Program-made: the position numbers and the translations under genes
The notes under the pieces: model-generated
Databases searched by the model: none
Told to the model about the DNA's origin: nothing
Seen by the model: the letters and a program-made list of their open reading frames with translations, nothing else
NCBI GenBank assembly: GCA_041648505.1
Contig: JBAZOY010000115.1
Span: 1-5,555 of the forward strand
Length of the DNA stretch: 5,555 bases
Origin: JBAZOY01 sp041648505
GTDB lineage: Bacteria; Desulfobacterota; Syntrophia; Syntrophales; CG2-30-49-12
Direction of reading: 5' to 3'
Shown here: positions 1 to 5,555 of the stretch, one piece after another
Layout of the letters: each line of letters opens with the position of its first letter
How positions within the stretch are numbered: the first letter of the stretch is position 1

Positions 1-163
1 AATCTGGTTTGACACCAACGGCAATAACTCAATCGATGGCGGCGAGATTGGGGTCTCAGTGAACACTACCGCCGCAGGCGCTCTCCCCGCATTAACTACC
101 CTAACCGTTCCTGCCGCAGCCGCAGGCGCTTACCCCGTGCGGGTTGATATCGCTACCGATGGC
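1..163 (+). repeat. Near-identical segment of unit R1, copy A of a four-unit duplication
   Basis: Bases 1-127 are identical to 1159-1285, and the match continues to 163 with three mismatches (at 128, 130 and 143). The offset of 1,158 bp equals four repeat units. Both copies carry the distinctive G-G-E-I-G-V-S-V-N-T-T variant and a P-A-L-T-T-L turn that differ from the E-P-Q form and P-x-G turn of most units. The identity reaches the first base of the window, so the duplication probably extends upstream. Confidence 0.93.
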
Positions 164-3100
164 GCTATCGAGTCTTCCGCCATCTTCACTATCCCCATCC
201 TGGGTATCACTTTAAGTTCTGTCTCCGCAGTGCCGGGCACAGTAGTAACCATCACCGGCACCGGATTCACTCCAGGCACCGCCGGAACAGTCTGGTTCGA
301 CTCCAACGGCAATAACTTAATCGATGGCAGCGAGCCTCAGTCAGCGGTGACCACCACTGCCGCAGGCGCTCTTCCCGCCGGAGTCACCCTTACCGTACCG
401 GTAACCACCACACCCGGCGCCTACCCGGTACGCGCCGATATCATTGCCGGCGGTGCCGTCGAGGCTTCAGCCGTCTTTACAGTACCTACCCCTGCCCTGA
501 CTCCGGCGCCCACCAGCGGGTCACCAGGCACCATAGTAACTATCACCGGCACTAACTTCCCCCTGAGCACCGCCGGAACAATCTGGTTCGACACCAACGG
601 CAATAATTCATTCGATGCCGGTGAGCCTCAGGCGGCGGCGACCACCACCGCCGCCGGCGCTCTACCCGCCGGAGTTATCATCACCGTGCCGGTAACCGCC
701 ACTCCCGGAGCCTACACGGTGCGCGCTGATATCGCTAACGGGGGAGCTCTTGAGGCTTCAGCTACTTTCACGGTATCGGCTCCGGCTATTACCCTGAGCC
801 CGGCTACCGGGGTATCGGATACGATAATAACCATCACCGGAAGCGGCTTCATCACCAACACCGCCGGAACAATCTGGTTCGACAGCGACGGCAATAGCGC
901 CATTAATGGCAGTGAGCCTCAGGTCTCGGTGACCACTACCACCACCGGCACCCTCCCGGCCGGCATTACACTTTCCGCACCTGTTGCAGGCGCAGGACCA
1001 TACCAGGTGCGCGCTGATATCGCCATCGGTGGCGCTATCGAGGCCTCCTCAACTTTTACCGTGCCCACCCTGGGCCTAGCTTTAAGCCCTACATCAGGGG
1101 CCGCAGGAACAGTAGTAACCATCACCGGCAATGGATTCACTCCAGGCACCGCCGGAACAATCTGGTTTGACACCAACGGCAATAACTCAATCGATGGCGG
1201 CGAGATTGGGGTCTCAGTGAACACTACCGCCGCAGGCGCTCTCCCCGCATTAACTACCCTAACCGTTCCTGCCGCAGCCGCAGGCACCTACCCCGTGCGG
1301 TTTGATATCGCTACCGATGGCACTGTTGAGGCCTCCGCCATCTTCACGGTACCTACCCCTGCCCTAACTCTGGCGCCCGTCAGCGGGCCACCAGGCAGCA
1401 TAGTAACCATCACCGGCACCGGGTTCACCCCGGGCACCGCCGGAACAATCTGGTTCGACACCAACGGCAATAACTCAATCGATGGCAGCGAGCCTCTGGC
1501 GGCGGTGACCAACACTACCGCCACCGGCGCTCTACCCACCGGAATCACCATCACCGTACCTGTAACCACCACACCCGGCGCCTACCCGGTGCGCGCTGAT
1601 ATCGCTATCGGGGGCGCTGTTGAGGCTTCCGCAACCTTTACCGTTCCGACTCCTGCCCTGACTCTAAGCCCCGCCTCCGGCGTTGCCGGCACCATAACAA
1701 CCATCACCGGCACTAACTTCGCCCTGAATATCACCGGAACAATCTGGTTCGACACCAACGGCAATAACCTAATCGATGGCAGCGAGCCCCAGGCGGCGGT
1801 GACCACCACCGCCACCGGCGCTCTACCCGCCGGTGTTACCCTCACCATACCTGTCGCAGGCGCAGATACTTATCTCGTACGCGCGGACATTCCTGCCACT
1901 GGCATCATCGAGGCTTCAGCAACCTTTGCCATACCTGTTCCCGCCATAACGCTGAGCCCCATCTCCGGAGCGCCGGGTACCGTGATAACCATCACCGGCA
2001 CCGGATTCTCTCCGGGAGCGGCCGGTACCGTCTGGTTCGACACTAACGGCAATAACTCAAGAGATGCCGGCGAGCCCCAGGTGGCAGTGACCGCCACTGC
2101 CGGCGGCGCTCTTCCCGCCGGTGTTACCATCAATGTCCAGGTCGTAAGCTCTGGAAACTATCCGGTGCGCGCCGACATTCCTGCTGTTGGTACTGTCGAG
2201 GCTACGTCAACCTTTACCGTACCTGCTCCCACCCTAACCCTTAGCCCCGCCTCTGGTGTAGGCAGCACTGTAATAACCATTACCGGCAGTAACTTCGCCA
2301 TGGGCGCCGCCGGGATAATCTGGTTTGATACTAACGGCAATAATGCAATAGACGCCGGCGAACCACAGGTCTTGGTGACCACCACCGCTACCGGCGCTAT
2401 CCCCACAGGCATTGCCTTAACTGTGCCAGCCAGCTTGCCTCCCAGTGCTTGCTCAGTGCGTGCTGATATACCCGCCGCCGGTACTATCGAGGCTTCAACA
2501 ACCTTCACCATACCTGCTCCCGCCATAACTCTGAGCCCCGCCTCTGGAGCACCGGGCACCGTAGTAACCATCACCGGCAGTGGTTTTAATCCGAATACCA
2601 ACGGTATAGTCTGGTTCGACAGTGATGACGATAGTATCGCCGATGCCAGCGAACCACAGATAGCGCTAAGCAGTACTTCTACCGGTGCCATACCTGTTGG
2701 AGTAGTCCTGACTGTGCCCCTAACCACAACCCCCGGTGCCTACTCGGTGCGCGCTGATATCGCTACCAGTGGCACTATCGAAGCTTCGGTGACCTTCATC
2801 GTACCTAATCCCACCATATCTCTTAGCGCCATTAGTGGTCCACCAACCACCGTAATCACCGTTACCGGCAGTGGTTTCACGCCGAGTACCGCCGGTGTGA
2901 TCTGGTTCGATAATAACGGTAACAATGTGGTAGATGCCGGTGAGCCGCAGCTACTGGCATCTACCACAACTGCCGGTGCCATTCCCACGGGCATTACCCT
3001 GACCGTACCAGCGACGACTATCGCTGGTGCTTACTCGGTACACGCTGATATTCCTACCGTTGGCACTATCGAGGCCTCAGCTATCTTTACCGTTCCGACT

Positions 3101-4276
3101 CCTTCCCTGACTCTGGCGCCCACCAGCGGTGCGCCGGGTACCGTAATAACCATCACAGGCAGTGGTTTCAATCCGAGGACAGTTGGGGTACTCTGGTTTG
3201 ATAGCAATGGCAATAATACGATAGACACTGGCGAACCACAGGTCGCGGTGACTGCAACCGCAACCGGCACTATCCCTGCTGCTACCACCCTGACTGTAGC
3301 TATCTCCACAACCCCTGGTATTTACTTGGTGCGGGCTGATATCGCTACCGGGGGCACTGTTGAGGCCTCGGCGACCTTTACCACATCTGCTCCCGCTCTG
3401 ACCATCGCACCAACTTCGGGAGCGCCGGGTACCGTAATAACCATCACCGGCAGTGGTTTCAATCCGAGTACCGCCGGTGTTATCTGGTTCGACAGCGACG
3501 GCAATAACACGGCAGGCGCTGGCGAACCGCAGGCCGCAGTAACCACCACTGCCGCCGGCGCTCTACCCACCGGCATTACCCTCACAGTACCAGCGGCAAG
3601 TACCGGCACTTACTCGGTGCGTGCTGATATCCCTGCCGCTGGCACGGTTGAAGCTTCAGGAACTTTTGCCATATCTGCTCCTGCTCTAACCCTGGCACCA
3701 ACTTCGGGAGCGCCGGGTACCGTAATAACCACCACCGGCACCGGATTCACCCCGAGCACAGCCGGCATACTCTGGTTTGACAGCGACGGTGATAACACGG
3801 TAGACGCTGGCGAACCACAGGTCGCGGTAACCACCACCGCCGCCGGCGCCATCCCCACAGGCATTACGCTGACCGTACCGGCCACGGCAAGTACTAGCAC
3901 CTACTCGGTGCGTGCAGATATCCCCGCCGCTGGTGCCGTCGATGCTTCGGCAACTTTTACGGTACCGGCTCTAGCTATAGCCTTGAGTCCCAGCACCGGC
4001 ATATCTGGTACCGTAATCACTGTTAGCGGCAGCGGTTTCACACCGAATGCCACCGGCATGATCTGGTTTGACAGCAATGGCGACAATACGGTAGATGCCG
4101 GGGAGCCGCAGACATCGGTGATAACCGCTTCCGATGGTTCAACTCCTGCAGGAGTTAACTTAGCCGTGCCGAGCGCCACAGCCCCGGGCGTCTACCAAAT
4201 AAAAGCTGATATTCCTGGCGGTGGTAGTATCGAAGCTTCAGCAAGCTTTGTAGTGATACAACCACCTTCAGCAGCA
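2..4276 (+). repeat. Tandem array of 15 protein-coding repeat units (about 288-294 bp each)
   Basis: Units start at 224 (R2), 515 (R3), 806 (R4), 1094 (R5), 1382 (R6), 1676 (R7), 1964 (R8), 2252 (R9), 2543 (R10), 2834 (R11), 3125 (R12), 3416 (R13), 3704 (R14) and 3995 (R15); R1 is the partial copy before 224. Lengths are 288, 291 or 294 bp, always whole codons, differing by one or two residues mainly in the loop before Y-x-V-R-A-D-I. Most invariant are I-T-G, W-F-D, the acidic loop ending in E, A-D-I and E-A-S. R15 departs most at its end (I-K-A-D-I, F-V-V-I-Q-P-P) as it joins the C-terminal domain. Early units favour C-ending codons, while later units carry more T- and A-ending codons, so the array is not uniformly homogenised. 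Confidence 0.95.
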
Positions 4277-4552
4277 GTCCTGCTTGGCAGTGCTCAAGGC
4301 GAAATCATACTGGCGCCGGGCGCATCGGTAAACATCTTGACACCCGGCACCGCACCGTTTACGGGTACTATCAGTATTGAGAGTACCGGTCTGCGATACC
4401 ATGTTGATGTATGGAATGGGACGGCTTGGATGACTGTAGTCAAAGCAGGCTCTCGTAACGCTTCCTACGCTGTCTCGGGCTTCGGGCTAAGAATAAGTAA
4501 CGGTACAACGACGTCGATGACAGTGGGTTATGTAGTAGTCTATTTAAGATAG
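2..4552 (+). CDS. Giant tandem-repeat surface protein with IPT/TIG-like, calcium-loop repeats (5' end outside window)
   Basis: The frame is open from the first complete codon at position 2 to the TAG at 4550-4552, giving 1,516 visible residues. The GTG at 59 is an ordinary valine inside a repeat, not the start; the true start and any signal peptide lie upstream. Residues 1 to about 1425 are fifteen copies (first one partial) of a 96-98 residue unit, followed by a unique domain of about 90 residues. Each unit begins with S-G-x-x-G-T-V-x-T-I-T-G-x-G-F, as in IPT/TIG Ig-like folds. It continues with W-F-D and an EF-hand-spaced acidic loop, then A-G-A-(L/I)-P-x-G, Y-x-V-R-A-D-I and E-A-S-A-T-F-x-V-P. 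There is one cysteine and only two lysines. No LPXTG, PEP-CTERM or SLH motif is visible at the C-terminus. An extracellular fibre, adhesin or envelope protein is the likely role. Repeat nature is certain; IPT/TIG kinship is a motif-level judgement; the ligand is unknown. Confidence 0.93.
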   Translation: MWFDTNGNNSIDGGEIGVSVNTTAAGALPALTTLTVPAAAAGAYPVRVDIATDGAIESSAIFTIPILGITLSSVSAVPGTVVTITGTGFTPGTAGTVWFDSNGNNLIDGSEPQSAVTTTAAGALPAGVTLTVPVTTTPGAYPVRADIIAGGAVEASAVFTVPTPALTPAPTSGSPGTIVTITGTNFPLSTAGTIWFDTNGNNSFDAGEPQAAATTTAAGALPAGVIITVPVTATPGAYTVRADIANGGALEASATFTVSAPAITLSPATGVSDTIITITGSGFITNTAGTIWFDSDGNSAINGSEPQVSVTTTTTGTLPAGITLSAPVAGAGPYQVRADIAIGGAIEASSTFTVPTLGLALSPTSGAAGTVVTITGNGFTPGTAGTIWFDTNGNNSIDGGEIGVSVNTTAAGALPALTTLTVPAAAAGTYPVRFDIATDGTVEASAIFTVPTPALTLAPVSGPPGSIVTITGTGFTPGTAGTIWFDTNGNNSIDGSEPLAAVTNTTATGALPTGITITVPVTTTPGAYPVRADIAIGGAVEASATFTVPTPALTLSPASGVAGTITTITGTNFALNITGTIWFDTNGNNLIDGSEPQAAVTTTATGALPAGVTLTIPVAGADTYLVRADIPATGIIEASATFAIPVPAITLSPISGAPGTVITITGTGFSPGAAGTVWFDTNGNNSRDAGEPQVAVTATAGGALPAGVTINVQVVSSGNYPVRADIPAVGTVEATSTFTVPAPTLTLSPASGVGSTVITITGSNFAMGAAGIIWFDTNGNNAIDAGEPQVLVTTTATGAIPTGIALTVPASLPPSACSVRADIPAAGTIEASTTFTIPAPAITLSPASGAPGTVVTITGSGFNPNTNGIVWFDSDDDSIADASEPQIALSSTSTGAIPVGVVLTVPLTTTPGAYSVRADIATSGTIEASVTFIVPNPTISLSAISGPPTTVITVTGSGFTPSTAGVIWFDNNGNNVVDAGEPQLLASTTTAGAIPTGITLTVPATTIAGAYSVHADIPTVGTIEASAIFTVPTPSLTLAPTSGAPGTVITITGSGFNPRTVGVLWFDSNGNNTIDTGEPQVAVTATATGTIPAATTLTVAISTTPGIYLVRADIATGGTVEASATFTTSAPALTIAPTSGAPGTVITITGSGFNPSTAGVIWFDSDGNNTAGAGEPQAAVTTTAAGALPTGITLTVPAASTGTYSVRADIPAAGTVEASGTFAISAPALTLAPTSGAPGTVITTTGTGFTPSTAGILWFDSDGDNTVDAGEPQVAVTTTAAGAIPTGITLTVPATASTSTYSVRADIPAAGAVDASATFTVPALAIALSPSTGISGTVITVSGSGFTPNATGMIWFDSNGDNTVDAGEPQTSVITASDGSTPAGVNLAVPSATAPGVYQIKADIPGGGSIEASASFVVIQPPSAAVLLGSAQGEIILAPGASVNILTPGTAPFTGTISIESTGLRYHVDVWNGTAWMTVVKAGSRNASYAVSGFGLRISNGTTTSMTVGYVVVYLR
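1159..1321 (+). repeat. Near-identical segment of unit R5, copy B of the four-unit duplication
   Basis: This is the partner of bases 1-163, with 160 of 163 positions identical. After 1321 the copies diverge (A-I-E-S-S in R1, T-V-E-A-S in R5). The encoded loop is D-T-N-G-N-N-S-I-D-G-G-E followed by I-G-V. Neighbouring units keep the same register: R2 and R6 share a 29-base exact run (401-429 and 1562-1590), and R3 and R7 share the unusual G-T-N-F. Confidence 0.93.
4277..4549 (+). other. Unique C-terminal domain of the repeat protein
   Basis: After the last repeat and a short Q-P-P-S-A-A junction come about 91 residues with no relation to the repeat unit. They begin V-L-L-G-S-A-Q-G-E-I and end V-G-Y-V-V-V-Y-L-R. 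The pattern is alternating hydrophobic and polar residues with glycine turns (L-A-P-G-A, L-T-P-G-T, Y-H-V-D-V-W-N-G-T-A-W), as expected of a small beta-sandwich. It is the only part besides R15 that contains a lysine. There is no hydrophobic membrane helix with a basic tail and no recognised sorting motif. It may cap the fibre, bind the envelope or act as a secretion signal, but I do not recognise the family. Confidence 0.6.
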
Positions 4553-4655
4553 AGAGAAAGATATCAAAGAGGCGCTGCAGGGCTAATGAACGATGGTTAG
4601 ATTTTAGTACGTGACAGTTCTGAACACCTCTATTAGTAGTTGAAAGGGACAGATA
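4553..4655 (+). other. Intergenic gap between the two genes
   Basis: These 103 bases are relatively AT-rich. The only pairing element I see is a short CTGCAG-centred palindrome in the GC-rich stretch near 4571-4583, with no T-run after it, so I do not call a terminator. A GTGACA at 4611-4616 resembles a -35 box but has no good -10 partner at normal spacing. The absence of a clear terminator or promoter leaves co-transcription of the two genes possible but unproven. Confidence 0.5.
4642..4649 (+). promoter_or_regulatory. Shine-Dalgarno sequence for the second gene
   Basis: GAAAGGGA ends six bases before the ATG at 4656, a normal spacing. An in-frame TGA at 4641-4643 overlaps its beginning, so the reading frame cannot extend upstream, and the ATG at 4656 is the first possible start after that stop. 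Confidence 0.75.
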
Positions 4656-4751
4656 ATGACCAGAAGTGCAAAGCTCTTCTTGTTCGTGGCATCAGTGGTT
4701 ATGATTATGTCGCTGTCCGCTGGCCTGGTTTCAATAAGAGACGCCAGAGCA
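4656..4751 (+). other. Signal peptide of the second gene product
   Basis: The first 32 residues have a basic n-region (M-T-R-S-A-K), a long hydrophobic core (residues 7-27) and an A-R-A motif at 30-32 before D-S-D-A, matching signal peptidase I rules. No lipobox cysteine is present, so a lipoprotein is unlikely. There is no twin arginine, so Sec export is expected. Confidence 0.85.
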
Positions 4752-5555
4752 GATAGTGACGCTATTGCCAATGGTAATTTCGAAAGCGGGGGCTTATCTG
4801 GATGGACTGTCGGTGGCATTGGTGCCAGTGTTGAAGTCCTTGGTAAGGATGACTTTGAGCCCGAGATATTGCCTCCCGAAGGCGACCGGTTTGTTTTGTT
4901 GACCACCGGACCGGGTGAGGTAAATCTGGCTTTAGGGTTTGACCTGGACATGAACACGTTCCCCGACAACGATACGGCTACGATGGCACAGACCTTTACT
5001 TTGTTAAGTTATCAGGTGCCGGCTAATTTAAGCTTTCAATGGAACTTCTTAAGCGCTGAAGTGGACGGACATGACGATTTTTTCATGGTAACTCTGAACG
5101 GGGCTATCGTGCTCGCTGGCAGTGTTCCCGGAGCTCAATCGTTCGTGTCTCCTTTGCCTGATGTGCCGACTCTAGACGGGGTTACATACTCGGTCACCAG
5201 CAACGGCCCGGCAGATGGTTCCATCTTTGACGGTGGGAGCTGTGGTTTTCACAGTTTTTCTTACGTGATAAACACTCCGGGCACTTATAACCTGCAATTT
5301 GTCGTTTCCGACCAGGAAGACCGTTTTTTTGACTCCGGCTTACTGATTGACGCAGTCCGGCTTGCACTGCCGCCTCCACCTCCACTACCATCACAAGTTG
5401 AGCAGATGCCTACAGCGGCGACAGCAGCGTTAGTGGAATCGATGACTACTGCCAATGCAGCGATCACTATATCACAGATAAGCATTGACAAGGTTGCCGA
5501 TATTGTCGAGGCCATATCTCTTACTAAGGCTGCTGACATTATGCAAATTCTAAGC
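4656..5555 (+). CDS. Secreted choice-of-anchor-like protein with C-terminal helical repeats (3' end outside window)
   Basis: The frame is open from ATG 4656 to the window end, 300 residues without a stop. Residues 1-32 are a signal peptide. Residues about 37-238 form a beta-rich domain: N-G-N-F-E-S-G-G-L-S-G-W-T at 39-51, the start typical of jelly-roll-like exported domains; F-Q-W-N-F-L-S-A-E-V then D-D-F-F-M-V-T-L-N-G at 127-149; and S-G-L-L-I-D-A-V-R-L at 227-236. This order is familiar from choice-of-anchor and PEP-CTERM-associated proteins. A proline linker (239-245) leads to an alanine-rich helical segment (248-300) whose end repeats A-D-I-V/M motifs. The domain has one cysteine (196). 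The start is fixed by a stop five codons upstream and a good Shine-Dalgarno. The protein is exported; its partner or ligand is unknown. Family placement rests on motif pattern only, and how the protein ends or is anchored cannot be seen. Confidence 0.9.
   Translation, partial: MTRSAKLFLFVASVVMIMSLSAGLVSIRDARADSDAIANGNFESGGLSGWTVGGIGASVEVLGKDDFEPEILPPEGDRFVLLTTGPGEVNLALGFDLDMNTFPDNDTATMAQTFTLLSYQVPANLSFQWNFLSAEVDGHDDFFMVTLNGAIVLAGSVPGAQSFVSPLPDVPTLDGVTYSVTSNGPADGSIFDGGSCGFHSFSYVINTPGTYNLQFVVSDQEDRFFDSGLLIDAVRLALPPPPPLPSQVEQMPTAATAALVESMTTANAAITISQISIDKVADIVEAISLTKAADIMQILS
5397..5555 (+). other. Start of an alpha-helical repeat region in the second gene product
   Basis: Residues 248-300 switch from beta-type sequence to alanine-, isoleucine- and serine-rich helix-forming sequence. 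From residue 279 two consecutive motifs appear twelve residues apart: K-V-A-D-I-V-E-A-I-S and K-A-A-D-I-M-Q-I-L-S. The A-x-I-x-x-(I/L) spacing resembles the short helical repeats of MgtE-N/FliG-like superhelices. Only two clear units lie inside the window, so this kinship is tentative. Confidence 0.5.

Noticed and set aside
59..61. GTG as the start codon of the long gene
   Set aside because: The frame is open to the window start and residues before it (W-F-D loop) belong to a normal repeat; the same valine occurs inside R5.
130..4179. A ladder of open antisense frames of 60-189 codons along the repeat array
   Set aside because: They recur at the repeat period and are the complement of the same coding repeats. 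The absence of stops follows from codon composition, and no start signals or protein features support them.
2..4276. The direct repeats as a CRISPR array or minisatellite
   Set aside because: Units are about 290 bp, stay in frame, vary mostly as protein-coding sequence and have no spacer structure.
4571..4583. Palindromic GC-rich stretch around CTGCAG as a terminator
   Set aside because: The stem is short, has no real loop and is not followed by a T-run.
4611..4639. GTGACA at 4611 with TAGTAG at 4634 as a promoter for the second gene
   Set aside because: The -10 match is only three of six, and transcription would begin at or inside the Shine-Dalgarno.
4604..4969. Antisense 121-codon open frame over the start of the second gene
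   Set aside because: It lies opposite a well-supported signal peptide and beta domain with a good Shine-Dalgarno on the + strand, and its translation has no recognisable features.
5194..5539. Other open frames of 66 and 84 codons over the 3' part of the window
   Set aside because: They overlap the continuous frame of the second gene, and their low-complexity Gly/Ser or basic stretches are shadows of the proline and alanine codons.

Overview
The window holds two genes on the + strand, both cut by the window edges. Both appear to encode exported proteins; I see no RNA gene, CRISPR array, insertion sequence or transposase. I estimate GC in the mid-50s per cent by eye. A very large tandem-repeat surface protein beside a secreted beta-sandwich protein fits an environmental bacterium with an elaborate cell surface. 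Chloroflexota (Dehalococcoidia-like) is my best guess from the style of the proteins, but nothing here proves a phylum and an archaeon or another bacterial phylum is possible.

Positions 2-4552 are the 3' part of a giant gene whose start lies upstream. The visible 1,516 residues are one partial and fourteen complete copies of a 96-98 residue unit, followed by an unrelated C-terminal domain of about 90 residues. Each unit looks like an IPT/TIG-type immunoglobulin-like beta-sandwich with a calcium-loop motif of EF-hand spacing (D-x-N/D-x-N/D-x-x-x-D-x-x-E) after a conserved W-F-D. The protein is acidic and almost lysine-free. The DNA of the units shows recent internal duplication: unit 1 and unit 5 are nearly identical at an offset of four units.

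A 103-base gap (4553-4655) has no convincing terminator or promoter. A Shine-Dalgarno sequence at its end leads into the second gene.

The second gene (4656 to beyond 5555) has a clear signal peptide, a beta-rich domain resembling the choice-of-anchor families of exported proteins, a proline linker, and then a helical segment. That segment ends in two copies of an A-D-I-(V/M)-x-x-(I/L) motif resembling the helical repeats of MgtE-N/FliG-like superhelices. The gene runs off the window just as this array seems to begin.

The shared strand, short gap and exported character suggest a cell-surface locus: a long, probably calcium-stiffened fibre or adhesin next to a secreted partner. That functional link is inference.
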